Source of the DNA: Spongospora subterranea
Taxonomy: Eukaryota > Endomyxa > Phytomyxea > Plasmodiophorida > Plasmodiophoridae
Length of the DNA stretch: 10,276 nucleotides
Reading direction: 5' to 3'
Assembly (NCBI GenBank): GCA_900404475.1
Contig: OUQQ01000694.1
Span: 1 to 10,276, forward strand
The notes under the pieces are model-generated. The model had not been told where the DNA came from. It did no database searches and saw only the letters and a program-made list of their open reading frames with translations. This document shows, piece by piece, positions 1 through 8,532 of this stretch (the first letter of the stretch is position 1; each line of letters starts with the position of its first letter). Position numbers and translations under genes: made by a program.

Positions 1-704
1 ATGGAACTCCGGGAACTCCGCCATGACCGCGAAACAATTGCATCTAAAACATTTGCCAACGTAGTTTTCCGAATTCCATCCAGAATTAGACACCTTGAAC
101 ACTGTCGTAAGACAGACGTATTTCTGAACGGTTTGGCTCGATATGTTTTTTGAAAACGTCCTTTATCAGCTGACATTTTCTGCCAAAAAACGTCCCCCGA
201 TTGATCAGTTATGATCGTCAAGCCTGCAGCAGCTAATCATCGTCACTTTCTTCCTCAAGAAGTGCTAGCAACAATTCGTCATCGCTGTCGAAACATCACG
301 CATAAAGAAACACGCTTTTCGACATCAGGATAATTCCGCAAATTCCTGTTCCAAAATTTAGGATACTATCCAGAATGTAGGATTGAGGAATAGGACTGCC
401 TGTCGTCATCCTGGCATCGTCCGTCTCCATGTTTTCAGCAGTTTTGATAGCTGAGGCGAACGAGTTGCAGTTGGTGATTTTGATGATGACGTTTCGATGA
501 AGCGGATCAATGTTGTCCGGAGGCCGCACTCCGTCAGTGACAGTGGCGCGACCCTGTGCTGTACTGCATGGCACTGATACAAGGGTTACGCCACATGTGC
601 TGAATGAATCTCATGATCGCCCATATCTGAACTCGTTCGTCAGGCGAACCAGGCACAGCGATAGGCACATTGAAGGCGCGCCGCGTGTGTTCGACTCGCT
701 AGGG
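1..704. other. region upstream of NELF-C/D without a recognised gene
   Basis: No conserved protein is recognisable here. The plus-strand frame that becomes NELF-C/D is already open from an ATG at 510, but the residues from 510 to 704 look unlike the family. A 50-codon plus-strand frame from position 1 ends at a TGA near 151 and is probably chance. The stretch probably holds the NELF-C/D promoter, possibly shared with a divergent minus-strand gene. I see no clear TATA box. Confidence 0.4.
296..574 (-). CDS. uncertain small ORF, divergent from NELF-C/D
   Basis: An open frame of 92 codons on the minus strand starts with ATG at 574 and ends with TGA at 296-298. I do not recognise the product. 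Just past the TGA the same frame stays open for about 20 codons, to a TAG near 241, and encodes a very acidic stretch containing DSDDELLLALLEEE. The TGA might therefore be removed by splicing, or the locus may be a decayed gene. An acidic, leucine-rich stretch of this kind also occurs at the start of some PIF/Harbinger-type transposase proteins, but no transposase motif follows. The first codons overlap the region upstream of NELF-C/D. Low confidence that it is a real gene. Confidence 0.2.
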   Translation of the reverse strand: MPCSTAQGRATVTDGVRPPDNIDPLHRNVIIKITNCNSFASAIKTAENMETDDARMTTGSPIPQSYILDSILNFGTGICGIILMSKSVFLYA

Positions 705-2950
705 ATGCTGTCGAATGAAGACTCAATCATGGAACCGGGAGTTTTGACTGCTCTGAAAGCGTTTATTTCTAATAGCGAGTCGAGGCTTTCGCAACCTGAG
801 CGAGTGAAAGAGGCTATTCGGCAACTGTCAGAAGCATATAAAGGGAAAGCACAAATTTGCAACCTATTACGTGAATGGACACACGAAGTGATCGGCGAAT
901 CAGACGAGGTTGGCAATCTGAAATATGTTCAATATGTCGTTTCAAGTACGGGTTACCCAGCCAATGTTTCCAGGAAATCAATGAGATTGTGATGGACCAT
1001 TTTAAGGAGTTGGCAGTGCAGCAATTTGATATCAGCAAAGCGGACTCGATATTCAGCGCTCCTGCAAAGGTTGAATTCGTTCGAAAATTATTGCTTCCAA
1101 CGGTTTACTATTAGTCAGGGCGAGCCTGAATGGCTGACATTCATGATTCGGGATTCGGCGTGGCGTTCTGTACTTTATAAACTATCTCAAGATCATCCAA
1201 ATTGTCTACTGCTGAATTTTGCAATTCGAAAAATCAGCGAGGAAGGACATGGAAATGAGCTTGCTGTTAGTGCAAGGTGATCAAAGAGAGTGTTTTTTCC
1301 TGAGAGTTTGTAATATGAGATACTAGAACGGGAGACATGCGGTTCAGCTTGTTCCAAACTGTTTTTCAAGAATCTTTGGTGCAAATTTCTTACAAAGAGG
1401 ATTGTGACCAGTTCAAAGAATCTTTGTTGGAGTACCAAAGATTATGTTGTCAGACCCAGTTGTAAGTTGTGATCTGTATCAGACTCGAGATGCAATGGGA
1501 CTTCTGATGTTCCATCAGCACATACGTATATGTACAATTTGTCTTGACGATTCTGGGACGTCATCCAACTAATGGATTACTATTCCAGCGTCTTTCGCAA
1601 GCTGTTACTGCATATGCACAGGAACAGCATGGGGACAGGGTAAAGACCATCGATCTTATTTTGACAGATGCACCCAAATTCCAAGGTCAGTCCGTATGTT
1701 TGTAAAAGCAGTTTTCTGTTTAACCGTCGTGCAGAAATATATAATGCGTTGAATTCCGTCTGGAAAGGTGGAAACCTTACAAGAACTGATGTGAAACATA
1801 TTTATGAATTATATTCAAGCAATAATCCACCTCCCGTCTCTCTACTGAGGGGAAACTGTATATATGAGCCTCTGATAGAGGCTCTTTTTGACTATCAGAA
1901 ACCACAATTAGACTCGGTCTACAAACAGGTCAAAATTGTTGGCTAGTTTGGTTACGTTCGCTAATTTCTCTGGACAGTATTACATCTCGCTCCTGGCTTA
2001 CGCTTCTTGTGTTCGAGATCATCGACAATGGTTCGGTGCATCGTCGATTCAATCCCGCCTTGATGACACTCTAGGTTCATATATATCTGTCCAACCGTTC
2101 ATTTTTTCATTCAATGCATAGTTGATAAGTCGAGAATGAATGCTACAATAGCCGCATTGAATGAGGTATGCGATTAAACCGAACACCCAATCTAAGCATG
2201 ACACTCCTTATTCAGATATCAGCAATCTGTCAGAACAAGGAGTTTGGGTTCCATATAGTCCAGTCGGAGCCAATGCTTCATGCTCATGTGCCACTTCCGG
2301 TTTGCTCATGTGCAATATTGCATTGGATAAAGCTGTCATTGCTTTCACCAGCTTACTATTCCACAACGTATCAATCTGTTTGTACACCGGTTTTCATACG
2401 CCTTCTCGGTATTTCAATGATTCTTCATCGATCTCAAATAATCGATTTCATTTACAGGCGTAATTTCGACTTTGCATTCATTATTGCGACCTGGCGTTTT
2501 TTCTTTGCTATGCGCCACGTTTCATCTCAAGACAGATTTGCATGATCTGGCCGTGATTAAGTTTCGAAAGATGCTATTGCAAGTGCTGATCCATCTTGGT
2601 ACGTTGATTCTAACTTCTGTTTTACCAAATACGGTTCAATTTTTTGCTCAGTCCATCATGGGTTACTGGAAGAAGTGACGCAAATGGTGAAAGACAACGT
2701 CCCACGAATGGATCATTCTCTGGTGAGGTTTTTCATTGTCGAATTGCTACAAAGTACCGGCCCGCCCTACAGCGTGGAGTTTGCGAGCCGTGTTTTCTCG
2801 ATTATTGCCATGCCCGATGCAACATTGGCCATTAACAATGACTCTGATAGCGTGTCTCAAGTTATCCAGTTTGCATCGAATGTTGATTGGATGGAAGTTC
2901 CCGACATCAAAGAGCAATGTAGCAAATGGAGATCAACTTCCATGACATAA
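705..2950 (+). CDS. NELFCD: negative elongation factor subunit C/D (NELF-C/D, TH1-like), 11 exons
   Basis: NELF-C/D is a nuclear scaffold subunit of NELF, which holds RNA polymerase II in promoter-proximal pausing. Exons by eye: 705-908, 974-1069, 1119-1276, 1327-1461, 1519-1685, 1735-1928, 1978-2074, 2122-2165, 2216-2408, 2458-2598, 2652-2950. All ten introns are GT...AG and 47-65 nt long, and every junction keeps frame. The product is about 575 aa; the human protein is about 590. Family landmarks appear in order: IMEP near the N-terminus, FDISKADSIF, WRSVLYKLSQDHPNCLLLNF, TYVYVQFVLTIL, PPPVSLLRG, AILHWIKL, ISTLHSLLRPGV, and SLVRFFIVELL followed by GPPYS. The ATG at 705 has a purine at -3 and lies just before IMEP; the in-frame ATG at 510 has a poor context and unrelated sequence after it. 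Family assignment is strong; the exact start is less certain. Confidence 0.9.
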
Positions 2951-3094
2951 ATTACTCAATGATCTCAATTTTGAACCTCGCTTCAACTTGTCACAAGCTA
3001 GAAATTGTGTTTTACTGATCTGCAATTTTGTAGATATCGCTGGATTGCTCGGTACAGTTTTTTATCGATGGCTAGCCATATTTAACGAATCGTA

Positions 3095-3968
3095 ATGGAA
3101 TCGGCTACAAACGAAGCGCAAACTCGATACTATTCGGAATCAGAGGTGTCCGTTCACAATGTCTACAATGACGCCTGGGTGTCGTTATTCGGAAAAGTGT
3201 TGAATATCACGGATCTGATCAGACAGTGTCTGGGCTCGTCAGGTCGTTTACCGAACGCGTTGGCTTGGCGTTTACCGGGCTGAACCCTTGGCACGATAGG
3301 GTCATATCTGGCAACGCCACTGGTGCAGTTCGCCGGTCAAGACATCACTCATTGGTTCGACATCAAATCCCTCAACGTAAAGACCCATGTCGACCCAGTC
3401 AGCTCGCTAATCATGCCGTTTACGCCATATGGACGGTTTATTCATGTTCCTCCCAATGACCCATCGGCCAACTGGAATACAAACTTTCAAGTTCCATGGT
3501 GGCAAGATGAGCAATATATTATCGGTTCGTAATATTTTATAGGTCCAATTGCTTTTCGAACAGTATCGTCGATCTCCACACAGGTGTATTGAACGTTGTC
3601 GTCCAGGGACGTTGTCGAAGAAAAGCCGAAACCTTCGTGTGGTGAATATGCTAACCCATCAAACGCACGTATTCGAGGTGTGCTCGGAGGAGACCATCAA
3701 GGCAGTTCAGGCACGTTATCTGCAGTATAACGCTCATGCCAGCTCCTATACATGGAAACGACTCGGGCGGGTGTTAGGTTTGGAGGATTGGGTCGAAACG
3801 CCAGCCTGGGTGTCAATGATGGGATGTGCGTTGGCAGATTTGCACAAGACCCTGGTCGAGAACGGGATCGAAGACGAGTCGGATGAATTTGAGTCGCTGG
3901 GTATCAATGAGCAACATCATCTTCCATGTTTACAACTCTATTACAACGATGATCTCAGCGTTGCGTAG
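3095..3968 (+). CDS. CYB5D1: cytochrome b5 domain-containing protein 1 (CYB5D1), 4 exons
   Basis: CYB5D1 is a conserved axonemal protein with a divergent N-terminal cytochrome b5-like domain, linked to control of ciliary beating. Exons: 3095-3242, 3300-3524, 3607-3777, 3838-3968, with introns of 57, 82 and 60 nt. The product is about 224 aa, against about 228 in human. Seen in order: RYYSESEV and WVSLFGKVLNITDL (residues about 11-40), AGQDITHWFD (61-70, with the conserved HWF), THVDP (78-82), GRFIHVPP (94-101), PWWQ (115-118), then NAHASSYTWK, LVENGIEDE and the terminal YYNDDL. The C-terminal half resembles a ubiquitin-like fold (inference). The third intron is a multiple of three with no stop, so an unspliced reading inserts 20 residues absent from the human protein. 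The gene starts 144 bp after the NELF-C/D stop, and DRC4 follows 195 bp downstream on the same strand. Confidence 0.9.
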
Positions 3969-4013
3969 AGATAGCAGCCTAATCTACACGACAAGGATTA
4001 CGTGAATAATTCT

Positions 4014-4020
4014 TATAAAA
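4014..4020 (+). promoter_or_regulatory. TATA-like motif between CYB5D1 and DRC4
   Basis: TATAAAA lies 46 bp after the CYB5D1 stop and about 144 bp before the DRC4 ATG. It could be the TATA element of DRC4 or simply AT-rich 3' UTR of CYB5D1. I looked for an RFX-type X-box in this interval, as expected for cilia genes, and saw no convincing one. Confidence 0.22.
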
Positions 4021-4163
4021 AATTCAGATTTATCCGTTTCTTCTCGATTGACATTCTCTGTTCGCTTATGACCCAGGCGATGGCGCTAATGAGGGTACCG
4101 ATAACGATCGACGACTTGGTTAAGCGGTGTTCAAGATAGGTTTCTCGAACTAAGTTGAAGGCC

Positions 4164-6006
4164 ATGTCCAAAGCGAAAGGAAAGGGCGGAAAGGGGAAGG
4201 CAACTGCCGCCCCGGCTGCTGCCGTTCAGCCATCGGTCTCCATCGACCAGACCGATGACGCCAACAATTTCCGGAAGATCTTGCGAATCATGACGGCCGA
4301 GGCGGAATCCGAGAAGAAGGTCATGAACGATTTCCAACAGCAACAGCAGAAGATACGATGGTTCTGGAACATCGAGAAGAAGAAACTGGAGGATCTGAAA
4401 GCGGCGGAACGGCGTAAAGCGAGGAGCATGGAAGATCTGGCCGAAAAGCATAATTTCGAGCTCAATGTTTATAAGATGAAGATCTGTCACGTTCTTCACG
4501 AACATCAATCGAGGTGAACTTCCGTCGGCATTGTTAGGGGGACGTCTTGGTGACGGCGATGAACAGGTTGACCGATATCAGAACCGATGCGGAAATACAG
4601 TTGAACAATATCCAGACGCAGAACCGCGCCGCTGAGCACGAGATCAGGGACACGGTCTGGGAAGTGAAAACGGTAAATCGGATCGTCGAAAAACCTTGAT
4701 ATCGTGGTGGGCATGTAACGTTCCGAATCGCAATTCTGGTTTAGCAATTGAGGGAGCTGGAGTTGTGCCATATTGAGCTGGTGCGAATGCAGAGGCACGA
4801 ACACGAAAAGAACGTAATGAACTTGAGAAGGGAATACCAAAGGAGAGCGGAGGAAATGCGATTGTCGTTCGAGGATTCGATGTCGGCGACGCGGAAACAG
4901 AAATCCGAGACGAGGAAGGCGGAGGTGAAGCGGATCGAGCGGATCAAGTCGGACCACATCGCCCATCTGATGTCGCTCCATAAGGACGAGTTCCAGCAGA
5001 TCAAGAACTACTATCACGATATCACACATAATAATCTGGACCTGATCAAGAGCCTGAAGGAGGAGGTGATCGACCTGAAGAAGAAGGAGCACAATGACGA
5101 GAAAGCGATGGCCGAGATCGCTCAGGTAATTGCGCCAACATGATGGTAATCCCGTTCATCCGGAACTGGGTCTCAGGTCAACAAACGCCTATCGGAACCG
5201 CTAAAACGACATCTTCGCGAAGTCGAGAACCTTCGTGGAGAACTTCACAATTACGAGCGAGATAAGGTGATTTGACGAACGGAATATGGCGCTGATGGCG
5301 TAATGAAAATCTGGTCCAGGTGCAACTGCAGGCGACGAAAGAACGGACCGCGTCTTTGGAGAACAGCCTGAAGAACATCAGCTGGGAATACGAGGTGGCC
5401 CAATCGTGTGGAACTGTCGCCATATCCGATTGCTAATCGAACTCGGACCCGGGGTGGACCTACAGGTGCTGTTTCAGAAGGAGGAACACGCGCGAGAGGA
5501 ACGGGATCTGGTACAGGAGAAGCTCGATAAGACCATCGTCGAGGTGCAGAAACGCTCCTCGTTCAAAACGTTGCTGATGGAAGCGAAACTGGACGCGCTG
5601 CAATCGGATATCGAGAAAAAGGAAACCGCTTTACATCAGGTCGATTTGGAGAGGAATCTCCACCAACGCGAATTTGACCGTTATCTCACACGATATATGT
5701 TGCGATTTGACAGATTCTGTTGTCGACGAATATTCAGCCGGAACTGCTGCAGGAGCCGTCGCAGCGATTGGACGACGTTTTGCAGCGGAAGAACGACCAG
5801 ATCAAGGAGATGCAGGATCGGGTCGACGAGCTGAAATCAGTTCAGTATTTTCGGCGCCCTCCCCGTCGGTATTCTATCGCCGCGACTGATGTTGGTTTGT
5901 GTTCCCTGTCCAGATGTATTCGAAAGTGATCGAGGTCTATAGCGATCGATTACGACAGTTCCGGGTCCATCCCGACGAGATTGGATTTCAGCCACAAAAA
6001 CTATAA
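4164..6006 (+). CDS. DRC4: dynein regulatory complex subunit 4 (DRC4/GAS8), 8 exons
   Basis: DRC4 (GAS8) is a long coiled-coil, microtubule-binding base-plate subunit of the nexin-dynein regulatory complex, which links outer doublets in motile axonemes. Exons: 4164-4513, 4567-4672, 4745-5125, 5177-5266, 5320-5394, 5466-5639, 5714-5839, 5914-6006; the seven introns are 51-74 nt. The product is about 464 aa (human 478). The N-terminus is rich in K, G and A, then nearly all coiled coil follows. Landmarks: KIRWFWNIEKKKLEDL, VLHEHQ, QQIKNYYHDITHNNLDLIKS, NKRLSEPL, NYERDK, SWEYE, EVQKRSSFKTLL, RLDDVLQRKN and the terminal DEIGFQP (human DNVGFKP). Each spliced junction restores the spacing of the human protein. 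The ATG at 4164 has a purine at -3. Introns 2 to 7 are all phase 0. A run of ten A's begins inside the stop codon. Confidence 0.92.
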
Positions 6007-6014
6007 AAAAAAAA
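6005..6014. other. A10 tract at the DRC4 stop codon
   Basis: Ten A's in a row start at the second base of the DRC4 TAA and lie in the 38-bp gap between the convergent DRC4 and DDX49 stop codons (6007-6044). No AATAAA hexamer is visible on either strand in the gap. The tract may help 3' end formation. The decamer ATTTAACGGG also occurs twice nearby, at about 6035-6044 and 6053-6062. Confidence 0.5.
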
Positions 6015-6044
6015 CGCCAGATCAACTTTGCACATTTAACGGGT

Positions 6045-7855
6045 TTATGATAATTTAACGGGATTGGATTTCGTGGTCCGCTTCTTAGCGGCCGCCGATC
6101 CAGATTTCGTGGCGTATTCGTCCAGACGCAGACGGGCCATTCGCAGCCTAGAGTTGACGCGTTCGAACGAGGCGCTGACTTGATCGGCGTCCAGCGCGTA
6201 TTCGCCTAGGGTCAATCCGATATGCTTCTCGATCACCTAAATCACGATTCAGCGAAATAGGGCAAGGGAACCGCCGCGCGCGAATTCACCTGCCACAGAT
6301 CCAGATCGTACTGGGTCAGAATCGAGGTCGCTCGACCGGATCGTCCAGCACGAGCCGTTCGTCCAACACGATGAACATAATCTGCCGGATTCCTAGACGG
6401 TGTTCCCCCGAAGAATCAGTTCCCGAAAGTTGAGCACGAACATTGAGGGTGACCTTGGCAGGTCGTAATTCACGACCAGCTCCACGTTGGGAATATCGAG
6501 CCCACGACTAGCGACGTCGGTGGCGATGAGAATCCTGGCGCGGCCGCTGCGAAACTTGCCGAGCGCCGCCATTCTGTGGCCGGGATCGTTGGTCAACGTG
6601 AGCCACTGGATATACGACGTGACACTCCGACCTTCTACGCTGGCTGACATTGGAGTGCAGGCCAACGCAATCGATCTCCAACAACGTCAACATCTCACAC
6701 AGAATCTCGGCCGTTTTACAGGTCGCAACGAAGACGATGGAGAGGTGGTCGGGCTTGTCGACCGTCTCCTATGATCTACAATTCAGAACAACACGACGGA
6801 ACAACGAACAATGCGGTTCGATGAACCTGCAGAAGTTTAACCAGGACACAATGCTTTAGCGATTGAGGAAAGAACACGTATTGTTGAGTTAGGTTATCGC
6901 ACGTTGTGAATTCGGTCTGTGATCTATAATGTTCAAAAACACACCAAGAGATTAGGGGGAAACAATAGGTTTGTTGAATCGAATATTACGCGCATTCAAA
7001 GACAAACGGGGTCTTGGATGAGGAGAATGAGCGAACCTGATCGGTGATTGTGGCTGAGAATAGCAATGTTTGTCGGGTTGATGGGAGAGCGTCGGTGATT
7101 GTGGACAGATCGTCGGCGAAGTGATCCTCCAGAAGGCGATCGGCTTCGTCCAGGACCAGGAACTAGAGACGTTGTGTTGTCAGGACGACGAGGGGACGAT
7201 TACGAAAAAGGGAACGGCCAACCTTGAGATGAGCGAGATGGAGGTCCCGACCATTGCTACGAATATGGTCGGCGAGACGGCCAGGAGTCGCCACGATAAT
7301 ATGAGGACGATTGTTCAGCGCCACAGTTTGGGGGATCTGATATCGTCAACGATGAGATCAGCGTTGGAATCTGTACGAGGAGCGTCGATGATTTTTGTTT
7401 CACCTGATCCATTCCCCCAATAATGACGCTGCATTTTAGGTGGCACGAGACGCCTTTGTTGGGCGTCAGACGAGATGGGTGGGGTAGACAAGATGGCCTT
7501 ACCGATGGCGGTAAACTGCTCGGCGATCTGGATGGCCAACTCCCGAGCTGGGGTCAGGACGATGGCGAATATCCCAAAGGGATCACGGGAGAGGATCTCG
7601 AGGATCGGGAGGGCGAAGGCGGCGGTTTTACCACTGCCGGTCACTGCACGACCGATCACATCGCTCCCTGAAACAGAGGTGAACGATGAGAAACCCCATT
7701 GCGTGGTCGGTGATCGATATCGATCGTCGTCGTGTGAAACCTGATAATATCTGGGGAATACATCGCTCCTGGATCTCGGTCGGGCAACGAATACCCATCA
7801 GACGACACGCCTCAATCAACCATGGACTCAATCCCAGGCTCTGATCAAACCCCAC
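6045..7855 (-). CDS. DDX49: DEAD-box ATP-dependent RNA helicase DDX49/Dbp8, 10 exons, start unresolved
   Basis: DDX49/Dbp8 is a nucleolar DEAD-box RNA helicase acting in 18S rRNA maturation and small-subunit assembly. Exons in reading order: 7855-7741, 7667-7503, 7453-7404, 7336-7223, 7162-6990, 6923-6827, 6768-6632, 6573-6454, 6392-6290, 6236-6045; the nine introns are 49-73 nt. About 421 aa (yeast Dbp8 431, human 483). Every helicase motif is present: Q-motif [10 protein letters not shown], motif I AVTGSGKT (46-53), Ia TPARELA, GG in IIGGMD, Ib [14 protein letters not shown] (153-156), III SAT (184-186), [10 protein letters not shown] (302-310) and [13 protein letters not shown] (331-341). 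GILATDV-type spacing is normal, so the enzyme looks active. FADDLSTI and TITDQ resemble yeast Dbp8. The C-terminal tail is short and basic. Homology begins at a GTG codon (7855-7853) with no in-frame ATG before an upstream TAA at 7901-7903, so a short first exon is probably missing from this model. Confidence 0.92.
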
Positions 7856-7860
7856 GTCAT

Positions 7861-8277
7861 CACCCGTCGATAAAGACGTTCCCAGACCATCTGTCCCCCA
7901 TTACCTTGAAGGTGGATTTTGGTTTACACACTCCCATTGACACTTAGAATGTCAAAAACGGTAATGGACTTCTGGTAAATTTCCGTCCTGAACCGATTTC
8001 CCAGATCAAAATCGCTGCGCATTTTCTGCGCTGCGGACTTTATTATGATACTTGTTGACGTGGGAAGATCGTCATTTGATATATCTCCTCTGAATGGGCT
8101 TTACCTTTACCGGCCGTTGTGGTGGATCGTTATACTCGACCTTGAATGGTTATATATATGGTTCCTGTGAATAAGTCTGTTGCAGTTTTTTTGTCTTCTA
8201 TTCAGAGGCGTCGTTCAGGAAGAAAGGTGGTGTGACAGTGGCCATCATTATGCTCGCTGTCTTTTAGCGTGCGCAGA
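7861..8277. other. intergenic stretch upstream of DDX49
   Basis: Apart from the orphan frame described for 7924-8100, no gene is recognised. A TATA-like run (TATATATATG) lies at 8151-8160. On the plus strand, pyrimidine tracts followed by AG at about 8185-8205 and 8258-8267 look like 3' splice sites, but no exon between them can be assigned to a protein. Confidence 0.35.
7924..8100 (-). other. orphan open frame upstream of DDX49
   Basis: On the minus strand a frame stays open from about 8100 to a TAA at 7926-7924 (about 58 codons), with an internal ATG at 8022-8020. The residues look protein-like (RFRTEIYQKSITVFDIL) but I do not recognise them. It could be the missing 5' exon of DDX49, since GTGTGTAAAC near 7930 could be a donor and GGGGGACAG near 7892-7900 an acceptor, with the phase working out. 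It could equally be the last exon of a separate gene, or chance. Confidence 0.2.
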
Positions 8278-8365
8278 TCTACCTACTGCTTTTTCGTCGT
8301 TGTAATGATAAATGTCGTTGCATTTGTGATCGTAATTTTAAAAAATCGTCTACTTCATATCCGGC
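8278..8365 (-). repeat. inverted repeat 1, left arm (protein 3' end on minus strand)
   Basis: Read on the minus strand this arm encodes a continuous stretch starting AGYEVDDFLKLRSQ and ending QRRKSSR with a TAG at 8281-8279. It is homologous to the plus-strand right arm at 8428-8532 (AGYDVEDFLKLRS), so the two copies point away from each other with stops at the outer ends. The left arm lacks about 18 bp found in the right arm. The parent protein is not recognised. The hydrophobic plus-strand translation of this arm is only the antisense of the repeat. Confidence 0.7.
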
Positions 8366-8427
8366 GTTATGCGGATAATTTATTGAATGGTACGGAAGAC
8401 CTCAAAGATCAGGTTGCTCATGATGGC

Positions 8428-8532
8428 GCCGGATATGACGTAGAAGATTTTCTGAAATTACGATCACTATGCCAATCGGCGGATTGTTACAACAACAACA
8501 TTTATCACAACGACTAAAACGCAGTAGGTAGA
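8428..8532 (+). repeat. inverted repeat 1, right arm (protein 3' end on plus strand)
   Basis: This is the plus-strand copy of the sequence at 8278-8365. It opens with AGYDVEDFLKLRS, then the frame that matches the left arm shifts, and a second frame gives QQQHLSQRLKRSR and a stop inside GTAGGTAGA. The frame upstream, across the 62-bp spacer, is open and encodes NGTEDLKDQVAHDG, which may be more of the same unknown protein. The frame shift and the indel relative to the left arm suggest both copies are decayed remnants of a 3' coding end. Confidence 0.65.

Noticed and set aside
1462..1482. A 21-nt mini-intron in NELF-C/D (GTAAGT to ATCAG), which leaves a plausible exon AMGLLMFHQ
   Set aside because: It throws the next exon out of frame into a stop. 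Using the same GTAAGT donor with the CAG at 1516-1518 gives a 57-nt intron and the family-matching TYVYVQFVL segment in frame.
4514..4537. A 24-nt intron in DRC4 between GTGAAC and TTGTTAG
   Set aside because: The following frame hits a stop. The 53-nt intron 4514-4566 restores frame and gives exactly the human spacing after the EHQ motif.
4505..5092. 195-codon open frame antisense to DRC4
   Set aside because: It spans two DRC4 introns and lies opposite conserved exons. Its leucine- and arginine-rich sequence is what the complement of coiled-coil codons gives. It is a shadow frame.
5395..5465. Longer DRC4 exon 5 ending EVAQS with a donor near 5406
   Set aside because: No acceptor keeps frame. 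A phase-0 donor at 5395 (GTGGCC) joined to 5466 reproduces the human segment length exactly.
6487..6774. 95-codon plus-strand frame
   Set aside because: It lies opposite DDX49 exons encoding helicase motif V and the neighbouring conserved segments, and crosses an intron. Shadow of DDX49.
6811..6830. GGTTCGATGAACC, resembling a tRNA T-arm
   Set aside because: No acceptor stem, D-arm or anticodon arm can be drawn around it, and it lies at the DDX49 exon 6 to intron boundary.
7121..7744. Several plus-strand frames of 80-100 codons
   Set aside because: They are antisense to the DDX49 exons that contain motifs I, Ia, Ib and II. No family resemblance of their own.
8269..8517. 82-codon plus-strand frame with a hydrophobic, membrane-like N-terminus
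   Set aside because: The hydrophobic part is the antisense of the left arm of inverted repeat 1, whose minus strand is the homologous coding side. It begins at GTG, and an ordinary transmembrane protein is not supported.
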